A stretch of DNA of 64,000 nt from Ostrinia nubilalis (Eukaryota > Arthropoda > Insecta > Lepidoptera > Crambidae), in the NCBI RefSeq assembly GCF_963855985.1, contig NC_087092.1, forward strand, positions 14,694,001-14,758,000, written 5' to 3'. The translations under genes were made by a program, and so were the position numbers. Position 1 is the stretch's first letter. Every line of letters begins with the position of its first letter. Under the pieces are notes generated by a model, which saw only the letters and a program-made list of their open reading frames with translations, ran no database searches and had not been told where the DNA came from. Positions 44,884 through 55,635 of this stretch are shown here, piece after piece.

Positions 44884-46719
44884 AATATTTACTAATGCTT
44901 GTGTTGTAAAGTTGTAGTCGTTGTAAATAGATTGGCATTCAATGGATACGACTCCTTTGCTAGTCTTGGAACCGTTTCCTATGCCTGAAACTGATGCATG
45001 ATAACGTTGTCTCTGCAACCCTAGCATCTGTGCAGCGTTCTCAGAGATAAGTGCTATTTGTGATCCCTGATCTTGTAATGCTCTGAGAGTGACGTAGGTT
45101 CCGTCGGCGGCCTTCACTCTCAATGATAAAGTTGTTAACAAAACTTCCTCATCTTCGGAAGCCACGTGATTAACGCAATGCTGTTTGTCAATCGATTTTG
45201 CTGATGAACCAGTAGGTGTCGAACTTGATTGTTTCGTTGCTATGTGGTTCGATTGCGCAAATGAATCATGCAGTAAAGTATTATGCTCGTCATTGCATTC
45301 CTTACAACGTTTTAAGGAATAGCATTTACCAATATGTTTGAATAGACAATTTTGACATACTTTATATTTCGACACAGTTTTTAATTTCATATCCGCTGTC
45401 ATGCTAATGAATTTGTGGCAACGATATAATTCGTGATCATGAGTACATAATGGACATTTTGGAGTATAAATTGATGCTTCTTTATAAAATTTGGAGAAAG
45501 GTTTCCCTTGACCTTGATTACTGTTGTATGATGGCTTTGAATGATATTGAGATGTTGAACTACTTTTAGGAGAAGTATACTCTCTTTCCCGTTTATGTAT
45601 AGGTTCGAGAGCAATGAATTTTGTTTCTAAAAACTCCATGAATTCATCTAACGCTGGTAAATCTCTAGGAGATTTACGAGCCTCCTTGTAATCGCTATAG
45701 GTATCCATGTCTAACTTTTTGGCTAGAAGATGAACTAATAGTGGATCCCAGGTGCTAGTATCCACTCCAAGATTGTGGATTGCATGAATACATTCGGTGC
45801 TTGTGTCATATAAACGTTTAAGTTCAAAAGATGACTGTTTGTTGATGTTAGGTTGATTAAGAAAAATCTCAATTTGCTTGGTAAATAATAATTGCGGATT
45901 ATTATACCTATGGATTAATATTTCCCATGCGGTATCGTAATTTTCTGCTGATATAGTGAGATGCTGAATGAGACGTTCAGCCTCCCCTCTGACTTTACCC
46001 TTAAGGTGCTGCATTTTTTGAGTTTTGGACAAAATGTTGTTATTGTGAATAGTTTCCACAAATAGGTCAAAAAATGTGGGCCACTGAGTGTATTTTCCCG
46101 TAAAAACAGGTATATCTAACACTGGCGTAGCTTGCTGAACATGAGTGGACGAACACAACTTCTGATTTAAAATCCTCTTTATGCGTTTAAAAGAAGATTC
46201 GTGAGATGAAAGTTCTTTTTCGTAAAATATATCACTGCCTTGCAATATGTTATCTATTTGCAAGTGCATGCTATCTATGATGTTCCACCGCGCTTGTAAG
46301 TTACGTAATTCATCCTCGATTTCCCATTTTTCATTGATTTCGTTTGTATTTATGCTCTGTATAAGCCTATTTAATGCTCTAAAATTTGTTCGTTGTTGCC
46401 CTAGAAGTTCAATAACTTTACTATCTGATTGGGCGGCCTTCTCTTCCTTTCCGTAAGAAGAGATGGTTTCTCGTAATGCTTTATAAAAGTCAAACATTTG
46501 CTCGTAAATATTTTCAGTAAAATATTGCTGCGATTTATCCTCTACGGATTGTAATTCAGTATGATTTTGATCAAATTCTCCCCAGAGATTATCTATTGCT
46601 TCTAAACGCTTTTGGATGTATTCCGGCGTTTTTCTAGTAGAAGAATCCTTTCCAAAGGATGATTGAATTTGCTTTAGTTTGTCAACAATTTCTTTTTGAC
46701 GAATGATGATGCCTTCCAT
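44884..46719 (-). CDS. BEL/Pao Gag with start of protease (3'-truncated)
   Basis: From the likely start MEGIIIRQKEIVDKL (46719; an upstream ATG at 46752 adds 11 residues) the frame stays open to the truncation. An N-terminal coiled-coil-like region (about 1-170) is followed by DUF1759-type Gag (LDIPVFTGKYTQWPTFFDLF about 205-225 to FMEFLETKFIALEP about 370), Cys/His knuckles (CPLCTHDHELYRCHKF; CQNCLFKHIGKCYSLKRCKEC), and retropepsin-like LRALQDQGSQIALISENA near the end. DQGSQ is the expected catalytic region, in the position of DCGSQ of the element at 48-4922, but the two proteins are only distantly alike. No RT or integrase remains. Viral-type structural protein of a retrotransposon; inactive by truncation. 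Confidence 0.88.
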
Positions 46720-47252
46720 GATGAGTTGGAAGATAAAGTGATAAAGGAACAATCTTACTTGATTGACTGATGAACTGCGACTGCTAACTGCTTACTGTCG
46801 TGTCTCCCCCCGTGGATCCAGAAGGAAGTTGTCCGACAGTGCTGCTGCGCCACTTGACCCTTGCCAAGTGACTAATGCTGATGCTGACCGATGATGTTGG
46901 TGTTACGAGTTGTTACCACAACGGTACAAAATGATCACACGCGAAACTCTGCTCGATTACCGCGCACTTGATCACCGATGGGCCCCGCAACCGTTTTGCT
47001 CGAAGGACCAAAGAAATGTAATAGTTGCTATGCTATGCTTGCTGATGAGGGATGGGTTACTCCGAAGAGTGCTAAATAAAACCGACCCGTTTGAGTGCTG
47101 CTCATACACTGATTTATTACTAAGTGATTCTACAGGCGTGAATTAAAACTAGGTCAAACTTATACGTAAAGTGTTTAACGCCTACTTAGCAATAAATGAT
47201 TTAACTATATAAAAGGGAAATGTGCAAGTAATAATGTACGATGGCTCGTACA
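44884..47252 (-). mobile_element. Truncated BEL/Pao element inside the GC-rich insert
   Basis: Unit 2 reads CGCCCCCATTGTGGGGGGCC continuously; unit 3 has 2.37 kb between CCCCCATT and GTGGGGGG. On the minus strand it starts TGTACGAGCC (5' LTR start) and ends abruptly in protease-coding sequence, with no 3' LTR. No 5-bp duplication is evident, so the 3' part was lost by deletion or truncated at insertion. Confidence 0.82.
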
Positions 47253-47309
47253 GTGGGGGGCCGACGGGAATGGCCTGAAACGTCCCCCAGCAAGAATGCA
47301 ACCCAGCCT

Positions 47310-47438
47310 AAGTCTGAGTTGCACCATCTTATTTTAACCGTAACAATGATAATAACCGGTGCTTTTTGTATGGAGTTTGACAGATTTTTGACGTTTGTCA
47401 AAGTTAAATGGTGCAAGTAAGATGGTGCAACCCAGCTT
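47310..47438. mobile_element. MITE, GTTGCACCATCTTA family, unit 3
   Basis: Counterpart of 33624-33754. Confidence 0.68.
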
Positions 47439-47537
47439 AAAACAACTTTCTGCGTCAATTTATTTAACTGCTTTAGGCAGGACTTAATTAAATAAATATT
47501 TTTCTTGATTAGTCAAACTGATAGCCTTACAATACAA

Positions 47538-47647
47538 TACAACCCGTTTGAGCTAACTGCGCACCTCTCCGAGTTCGCCCCGCCCGTACCAGAGCGTCGA
47601 TGTGACGTCACGGCTGCCAGGTGCTCAGTTAACTCGATCGGGTTGTA
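47538..47647. mobile_element. TACAACCCG MITE, unit 3
   Basis: Counterpart of 13448-13557, with an extra AATAC repeat just before it. Confidence 0.65.
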
Positions 47648-47757
47648 GTCATCGTCTTTACTGCAAGTCGTCCGTTGTTAAAAATCTCAGGGTTTTCCTA
47701 CTTGATTTTTTATTCGTTTGTTGTTTGACAGCTGCATATCAGTAAGTTGTAATTTTA

Positions 47758-47875
47758 GGCTGAGTTGCACCACCCAACTTTGACCGTAACTATAACGATA
47801 ACCAGTGGTGTTTGTATGGAGTTTGACAGATTTTTGACGTTTGTTACAGTCAAAGTAAGATGGTGCAACCCAGCC
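47758..47875. mobile_element. MITE, GTTGCACCATCTTA family, unique to unit 3
   Basis: GGCTGAGTTGCACCACCCAA to AGTAAGATGGTGCAACCCAG-CC, inserted in sequence that is continuous in units 1 and 2 (AAGTTGTAATTTTATTTTTA type). It is the cleanest family member in the window. Confidence 0.82.
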
Positions 47876-48129
47876 TTATTATTAAACTTTACTTCAATGA
47901 CTCAGTTATCATATTGATAACCAGTTTCTGATTATATGATTTGATCAATGGAAAGCTATCAGCAAGGATTAAGAGACAAATTATGATAGTATTTTTTTAC
48001 GCAGCAAAATTGCCTGTCCATACCTACCGCTGGGGGGCGGGTTATGTGGGGCTCTGAACCCCTAAAAACCTGGGGTACCCTAACATTGACTTGCATTGTT
48101 ATCGTGGCGTGCAATAGTTTAAATGGGCC

Positions 48130-48530
48130 TCGTAACAGGGCTCAAGGGCGCCCAAAGTGCGTGTAGAGATGATGTCGGTTGGGGCAGAAAAGTTATCAAG
48201 TGGCGGACCACGGGCCGGAAGACGTGCGTGGGCTGGTTTTAGTGTCACGCAGACCGTCCGGTGCGGATCCGCTCCGCACGGCCGATCTGTATTAACTTCT
48301 AAGGAGCGTTTTAGAGTAATGAGGTCCGGAGGAACCGCTCGCTCCCTAGCAGTTCATACAGATCGCGTGACGCTAAAACCAGCCGTAGTGTGGGCAGGCC
48401 CCCCACTACGTGGACCGACGATCTCATGAAGTTCGCGGGAAGTGCCAGGATGCGGGCAGCACAGGACTGTTTGGAAATCCTTGGGGAGGCTTTTGTCCAG
48501 CAGTGGACGTTGGCTGAAATGAACGAACGA
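48130..48530 (+). pseudogene. RTE-like LINE 3' fragment, unit 3, with MITE
   Basis: Counterpart of 13982-14490, with a deletion of the HRIAKLKWQW part. The GGCTGGTTTTAG MITE is at 48231-48384. Confidence 0.78.
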
Positions 48531-48894
48531 TGACCCTGGATTAAAAATTAAATAAAGAATGGCCTTAATGACCAAGGCATTTGAAATTGACTTTCAAATA
48601 TCTTGAACAAACCACGACACGTCATCATCAGCCTATTAACTGTCTTACTGTGATAGTACTTACACTATTATTATATTATAGGAACTGATGATTATCAATA
48701 TAAAAAAAATAATAAAAAAACATCCTCTTGCGGCTGCTGTGACTCATACTAAGTCACAGATTTTTGATAAGTTCATTAAATATCTTATTACCAATTTTTA
48801 TCAACGGATTAACTAATTCAAATTAGATTAAACCTGTATTTTCCAATCAAAATATGCCTTTATCTCGTCGCCATTATTATCAAATTTCCCCAAT

Positions 48895-48929
48895 CACAGT
48901 ATCCTTATCTCCAAACGACTATTTATACC
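48895..48929 (+). promoter_or_regulatory. Conserved core promoter of FN3 copy Z
   Basis: CACAGTATCCTTATCTCCAA then ACGACTATTTATACC, identical to copy X. Confidence 0.75.
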
Positions 48930-49003
48930 TTTACGATGTTCCATCACAACATTGCAGTATCGTCAGACCTCGAGTTGACAAGTCATAGACAATCCAAATC
49001 AAG

Positions 49004-50292
49004 ATGATGAAGTGCTTATTCTTCTTGCTGTTCGTGGCTGCTTGCCAGGCCTACGTGGCCAGGGTGACTGAAGAAATTCCTACTCCAGCAGTAACTGGAC
49101 TTGAACTAACATTTCATCAAAATGGTGACAAATCCTTGCTGTTAGAATGGAGCCCTGTGGAGAACCCAGAAATTCTTGGATACAGGGTATAGATTTCATT
49201 TACCATAAAATTTTTGTTTTAGTTTTGCTCTTTGGTTTAGCAATATTAATAGTGAACTTAAGCAGTTTCTGCAAAAAATAATGTTTTGCAGAAATCAAAT
49301 CGAAAGCAGGTATCGTTTTCTTGTTTTTTTTCTGAAAAATATACTTGATTGTTCACGAGTCTCTGAGTGAGATAGATATTATTAATTTCCACTGATATTA
49401 TTCAGTTTTACTTCAAAGTAATTCTCACTTGAAAGTGTAGGTACCGACGACATCATAAAGGTAGCAGGAAGGCGCTGGACGAAGGCCGCTACCAACCGGG
49501 CAACATAAATCATTGGAGGACCTCCTATGGCTGAAATGATGATGATGATTTGTAACTAAAATTTAGCAAATATTGATAACGATATTTATTTTCAGATGAC
49601 AGTATGGGACGTGGGATCGGTAAGTCATACAACTTTGTTTAATACCCACTTAATCTAAGTATATTAGCTACTATTATAATTATTACTATAGTTAGAACAA
49701 GATTATTTTTTCTTTAATTTGTAACTACTCGTACAACACTTCAGATGACAGTATGGGACCAGTTATTTACCCACCCAACAGTTATTAACCCTGGGCCCTG
49801 TAGTGAATAACACACATTCATGTGTGACTTTTTTGCTAGCAGTGTTACAATTTACTGTAATCTTATTTAATGTTGATATAATTATTATTAGCTAACGTTA
49901 GTTTAACGTTTCTGGACATATACAATAGCATGCAAAATTGTAACAATAAATTACAACATCACATTGCAAGACGTGTATTTTCAGGACGCCTAATAAAATT
50001 TAGTATTCAAGTAATGCCTACGCTAAAAAAGACAATGATAAACAAAAGCCTAATAAATCAACTTTTTTTGCAGAATCTAGCCAACGAACAAGGCAAGATA
50101 TTCAGCGAGGTTGTAGTTGACGCTAGTACGACCAGCGCACGTGTAGGAGGCCTTCAGTATGACACCTGGTACCTTCCGAGAGTCCAGGCCTTCACCAGAA
50201 CTGTGGCCAGTGAGTGGTCCAACCGTAGGTGGGTCATGTTCCATAGCCCACTCACACGGGATGGACGCCAGTCTTACACTGTGGTGGAATAA
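49004..50292 (+). CDS. Secreted single-FN3-domain protein, copy Z (141 aa)
   Basis: Exons 49004-49186, 49596-49619 and 50074-50292 join in phase 0 to 141 aa. Differences from X include VTEEIPTPAVTGLELTFHQN, exon 2 MTVWDVGS, the exon 3 start NLANEQ, DTWYLPRVQAF (Pro replaces Ala in the F strand, which could disturb folding) and SNRRWVMFHSP (Trp as in the minus copies). The exon 2 relic is at 49744-49761. No Helitron follows the gene. Predicted secreted; function unknown. Confidence 0.85.
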
Positions 50293-50450
50293 ACAATAAG
50301 AAGAAGTCTTTGTCAAGAACTCTTTCACTTGAACATGTACTACTGTTATTTTGATTTTGAAATAAACTCTTAGCAAAAAGCACTGTTTATTGTTTGTAAA
50401 ACTAAAACTAAGAAGGTCATGATGATGGTCTGCGAAATAAACTTGCATTA

Positions 50451-51478
50451 TTTTCTTTGCAAGAATTGTTGGGTGATTAATAAATACCTATCATATTCCA
50501 CCACGCAGGCAGTTTGGTTGAGAGTTGTGTATTGTAAGGCAAGTAGACAACTTATGGTGTGATTGTATTAAACCAACTCAGGGCTCTTGGATAGGCTTAG
50601 CGACTAATCATAGAGACAGATTCAAGTATATGAGAGATGCCACACAGGCGTTGACGCTGCGGTGCCGCAACGGTGTCGCTCCGTAGTTCTACATAATCTT
50701 ACGCACAGGCGCCACGCTGCTGCGACGCCGCTGCGGCGATGCACCACACCACCCGTGCGTATGACATCTCTCTTAGGGATCAACTTTAAGCCCTATCTTT
50801 CAAAGCACAAAAGTAAAACTAGATCCAAAAAGGTCGGAAGAGAAATCGTCATCCAATCATTAGTACCAAGTTTAGGTAAGTTGCCATAACTTCAATGATC
50901 GCCACCCCAACCCTTTGTAGCTCAGAGCAACTGGCAAGATAGACTGACGACCTGATAAAATGGTAGGACCTCTGCACGCGGAATACTTGTAATTATTAGA
51001 AATAATTTAATATTCGTTATTAGTAGTGCTAATACCTTATGTGTATGTAATCAAAATCGTAGAAAAAAATTGGACTGTGTTGATACTGTTGGTTAAATTT
51101 CACTGATATTTTTTTAAGAGTAGTAATGCAAGTAAGGCAGCACAGGAATAGGGGTATTAATTATTCATTCGTTTCATCCACTGCTGGACAAAGGCCTCCC
51201 CCAAGGATTTCCATAACGACCAGTTCTGTGCAGATCATGACTTGATGATATTAATTATATTTGATAGAATGAAATTTCGTCTTTTAATCCTTCAAGCCCC
51301 GCGAATCTAGACACAATAGATTAATCAATTGTTATGACATTAATTAATGCCGTCTGGGACTCAAGCGGTTAAATATGCAAATCAATCTTGTTTTAAGTAG
51401 TTGCATTTAAAGCATCGTGTCCAAAGATTTATATGGGGTGGATTCAGTGTACCACTTAGGCCTGGGACTCGGCCATCA
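50451..51478. other. Intergenic, no gene seen
   Basis: Remnants of the shared 3' flank (about 50500-50620), a GC-rich inverted patch at 50636-50785 with TGACGCTGCGG-type and CGCAGCGTGGC-type stretches that may be a MITE, and a short RTE tail in reverse orientation at 51175-51215 (CACTGCTGGACAAAGGCCTC). Confidence 0.45.
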
Positions 51479-51480
51479 CC

Positions 51481-52826
51481 ATAGCTGGGCACCGTTAATC
51501 AAATAGTTAACTTCGTTAATCGTTAAACCGTTAATAAAAAAATTAACTTCGTTAAACGTTAATCGTTAATCCGTTAACACATTATAATAAAACGAAAAAA
51601 ATAATTGTATGCAAGGTTCAAATAATTTCGAAAGCTTGTATCGCGCATGGAATTTATTCCTCTTTTTAGCCAGACAGTTTTGACAGTTCCAACTCCTTGC
51701 CAGACAGTTTTTTTAGGATAGCTGCCAAAGCCACGATGACCCAAACTTCATAATCCACCAACATTCTAACCTATATTGGGAGCATACGCTGACAAACTTT
51801 CAGCTTTTATAATATGACGTTGGTCTGGCGTTCACCAGCTCTTAGTCTATAGTATCTCAATCTCAGAGCCTTGGTTCAATTACAATACAATTTAGCACCA
51901 ATGTGCTCGAAAAGACAAATCCAACAAACCCAAATTCGATGCGATTCCGCTGTTTCATTTAGGAGTTCCTATGGCCGCCTCCTGACTCCATCATTAGACC
52001 AGCTCAATGGTACCACAACATTGCATTTACATCGTACTTACATAAGTATACCAAATTGCAGCTCAATCGGTTGAGGAGAACTGGCCTTAAATTCAGTTGC
52101 AAGATTTGTCCCACACATACTAACAAGTGAAGTCAATATACAGGGTGTAGATAGAAAAAAAATATCAAAAATACATTCCTTTATTTTTGAAAACAAATAG
52201 AACTGCATTCAAAGATTTCAAAAAAATATTTGCCACACCCGGGAATCGAACCAACTAAAATCTGTTAAAAATTACACCTGTATTTTTATTACATCGATCG
52301 TTAGGGTCAAGTGTAAGGATGAAATCTCTCTAACAAACTTGATAAATCAAATGAAAGGAAATCCATAAAATCTTAAAATTATTTTAATTATGCAGTTCTC
52401 TTTCTTTTCAAAAATAAAGGAATGTTTTCTTTCAGTAAAATTTTCTATCTGCAGTATTAAGAGTACTTTCCCTCCAGGTGGCATTACATAATTCCACCCT
52501 GTATAAGCTTGTAAATAAATAAAAAAATAGCATTTTTATATCGTTTCTTTCTGGTTACAAAAACTGTTGTTTTGGGTTCTGGAAGTTCTGGAAGCCCGAA
52601 TGTACTTGTCAGAACGCGTTTTTCTAGTGTTTTTCAGCGTGCCTGCTGTATCTTTTTGGTAAATAGTAGGTACTGGATTAACGATTAACGGACTTAGGAT
52701 AATTTAACGGAAGTTAACGAGTCCGTTAAAATTTTTTAAAGTTAACTTAAAAGTTAATCCGTTAATAGAAATGTTAACTTCGTTAATTAACGATTAACGG
52801 ATTAACGAGTTAATGCCCAGCTATGG
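51481..52826. mobile_element. hAT-like non-autonomous element, 8-bp target duplication
   Basis: CCATCACC at 51473-51480 is repeated at 52827-52834. The ends are ATAGCTGGGCACCGTTAATC and GAGTTAATGCCCAGCTATGG, an imperfect inverted repeat rich in GTTAAC/TTAACG motifs for about 110 bp at each end. No transposase frame remains; the interior holds other repeat pieces (about 52130-52450, an inverted patch with AAAATAAAGGAATG ends). Confidence 0.82.
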
Positions 52827-52839
52827 CCATCACCAACAG

Positions 52840-53657
52840 GCAGTAGCGGTGTAAGGGGGGGCGGTGGGGGCGGTCCGCCCCGGGAGAAAAGCATCAGGGG
52901 GATCATAACCCCAAGAAATCCTGGGGGGTGGCCGCCACTGCCAACAGGAAGATTATTCACTTCATGATTTAGAATTTCCCAACATTTAATTTAATGCTTT
53001 GGAAAAAAGAGATTTAATCGATAAAAGAGATAAGCTTTGTGAAAATCCAAAAGCATTGATAAGTGATAAGGGGCTTATTTCGATAATTATTATTGATAAA
53101 TGTAATAAACACACTGATAATACAACACCTATAATGTCTTCCTTTATCCCAGTTAGCCAGTAATTGACAATGCACTATAATTATTGACCAGTAAGGGTGT
53201 GTCTTAGGCCATCTTAATGCGCGCCGCGATAAGCGGTTATCACGCCATTTTATCGATTTTGTCCATACATTTTGACGTCGATAAAAGTTATCACGGCGCG
53301 CATCAGGCCTACAGAGGGCCTAGTGTGAGTTCACATCAAACGCGCTCACTAGTGAGCGCGTCAAAAAATGTATGACGGATTGTAAAGCGCCCCTAGCGGG
53401 AAACTTTCAAAAACTAAAATTTTCATACATTGAGCGCGTTTGATGTACGAGTAAACTCACACTCAGCCCACTGTTCTGTTTCTTACTTATCATTTATCTT
53501 CATATCGATACTAAGCCTATTAATTATGAGCACATAATTATCTAGATAAACGGCTTATCTCATAATGAGCTTATGCTATTATTAAAAATAACGATTCACA
53601 TTTTCATCAGGATGGATGGACATAGTAAGACGTTGTGTTGGAGAAAACAAGAAATTC
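52840..53657. other. Intergenic, repeat fragments only
   Basis: A GC-rich scrap (52850-52945: GGGGGGCGGTGGGGGCGG … CCGCCACTGCC) of a common moth repeat, and an inverted pair (about 53205-53310: CTTAATGCGCGCCGCGATAA and TTATCACGGCGCGCATCAGG) that looks like a short MITE. A further inverted pair around 53325-53470 (CACACTAGTGAGCGCG-like) was not resolved. Confidence 0.45.
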
Positions 53658-53660
53658 TTA

Positions 53661-54943
53661 GGCCTCAGCCTCGAACTTAGCGGGCAGCGGCGCGGGAGCG
53701 GCGGCGGGGCGGGAGCGGCAGGATCTTATGCGTAAAATCTGGGGGCACGGCAGTGCCCCCACCAAGTCGAGCAAAAAAGCGGCACGGCCGTACCATCCTT
53801 TTCTCGAAGCAATTCAGGCCATTTTCGACCGCCTGTAACTTCGTTGTGGATAAAACTAGAAGGCTGAATTTTCATTAGCTATGCAGGCATTGTAAAGACA
53901 CGGTATATTTAAAATTTCATTCAATTTGAACCAGTAGTTTAAGAATTATAACGGGTCAAAGTTACTTAATTTTGTCACTCACTGACTGACTCACTGACTC
54001 ACCGATCATCAAAACTCTAAGGCACTTCTAGCAGACCTAGAAGCTTCAAATTTGGAATATAAGTAGTGTTTGGTGTATGAATCAAGGAAAAACTAAAATA
54101 TTTGGGGGCACGGTAGTGCAACCGCCAAGTCGAGTAAAATTTTTCAATTTCGGTCCAGTTTTCTAGATACATAACTGCTGTCTACAAAATACAAAAAGAA
54201 ATGAGATCCCATCAAAAACAATACTTGTCAAAAAAACCAAGTCTCGCAACTCAGTTGTTCTACGGTAAAAAGTTGTGAGATCCATGTAATACCAAGTCCA
54301 GGCCAGGAAATCTTTAACGTTTTACATAAATATATTGACTTGGCCATCGCATGAAAACACGTGTAAATTAAATTATTTAGTGCGATGACGACCGCTCGCG
54401 CTGCGCGACGCACGTCTGCATTCTAGGGTAGTGCTGTACAATTGTTTTGTTACGTGTGTCAAAATGTCCTCGGACGAGCAAGAGCGAATAATTTCAGCAA
54501 TCTTTGAGAGGAGACCTATATGGAACAGCAAAGATGTAAACCATAAACATAGAAGAGTGATTAACTAATTATGGGAAGAAATAAAAAACGAACTTAATAT
54601 TGAAGGTAAATATAAAATGATTTAATAAGTCAATTGTTTATTATGTTACACATATTAATTAGTAACTAATGCGATTATTTACAAAATATTCTTTGTATTT
54701 TTCACGTAAGGAAGTCAGCGTAAGGAATAAATTTGAATCGAAATAAAATTGTCGCCGTTGTTCAGACATTTCGTTCGCGAATAAAAACAAATATCTCGAC
54801 AACACAACCCCGAACACAACACTTCGCCGCTAAAGCGCCGCGCGAGCTGCCCGCTGGTTTCGAGAACGGGTCTGCGTTGCCCGCCCCGCTCCCGCGCCGC
54901 CGCCGCCGCCGCCCCGCTGCCCGCTAAGTTCGAGGCTGAGGCC
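53661..54943. mobile_element. Harbinger-like element with GC-rich ends and MADF exon
   Basis: GGCCTCAGCCTCGAACTTAG at 53661 is mirrored at 54924-54943, each end followed by a very GC-rich tract (GCGGGCAGCGGCGCGGGAGC type), and TTA flanks both ends (53658-53660, 54944-54946). A 3-bp TTA duplication and a MADF-type second ORF point to PIF/Harbinger. The left interior has two imperfect copies of GGGGGCACGGCAGTGC-type sequence, and 54205-54400 is the repeat also found at 24740-25010. Confidence 0.75.
54464..54605 (+). pseudogene. MADF/Myb-SANT-like exon of a Harbinger element (broken)
   Basis: Starts MSSDEQERIISAIFERRPIW, NSKDVNHKHRRVIN, then an in-frame TAA, then LWEEIKNELNIEG and a GTAAAT donor at 54606. 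The spacing of Trp and the (R/K)xLWEEI signature match MADF-type DNA-binding proteins that Harbinger elements encode beside the nuclease. The stop replaces a residue before LWEEI, so the copy is dead. Confidence 0.7.
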
Positions 54944-55550
54944 TTAAAGTTCTGTTAACCTAGTTACAATAAAATTTTAGGTCATAATAGGTATACTGGG
55001 TGAACCACTCAGAATCAGTAACTTAATCTATTTAAGAAAAGAAAACATTTTTTCTTATTATCCGCTGCGCGCGGATAATTTAAATAGCTTATGTGGATAA
55101 TTTACTTCGTTCATAGAAAAATACGTACACACAAGTAACTGCAAAGTTTAATAGACTTATTGGCGCGCGAAAATAAGCTTTAACCTTTAAAGCATAAGAT
55201 ATGGGCACCTGCTAATTAGTTTTTCAATAAGTTTATCATAATGAAAACCTAATTAATTAGCAAAAGTTGTTTTATAGAGATTATTAAAAAAAATCGATAC
55301 TGTTTTTAAAATTATCCTGTATATCTTAATATCTTGTGTTCATAATATGCTTAGCATCGATAAGAAGATAAATGATAAGTAGGCAAGTAACAGAATTGGA
55401 CTAATCAGTGCAGTGATTCATGGCTAAGAAGGGCTCCAGATTTGATATCTGATAAAGGAATCAATAAGTATTTTAATTTCAGTAGGGCTTATTTCATTCA
55501 TCAATAATCGAATAAGTCCCTTATCACTGAATAATTTAATTATCAACAAC

Positions 55551-55575
55551 CTTATCTCAAATCGACTATTTATTC
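55551..55575 (+). promoter_or_regulatory. Core promoter of FN3 copy E
   Basis: CCTTATCTCAAATCGACTAT then TTATTCCC: the GATA-type TTATCT site and the CGACTATTTAT block are kept although flanks have diverged, which argues for function. Confidence 0.7.
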
Positions 55576-55635
55576 CCTTGCCGTGTTCTTCCAAGGCATT
55601 AAAGCATTAGAACCCGTGTTGATAATTTCTAAATC

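Larger units (their letters stand above)
44607..50450. repeat. Segmental duplication unit 3, partial (holds FN3 Z)
   Basis: Starts with the same TATCACAGTGTACC sequence and keeps the (+) gene half; homology fades after the Z polyadenylation region and no (-) gene follows. It carries a BEL fragment (44884-47252) and an extra MITE (47758-47875). Confidence 0.8.

Noticed and set aside
54733..54927. 64-codon Arg/Pro-rich frame
   Set aside because: Lies in the GC-rich terminal repeat of a transposon; low complexity.
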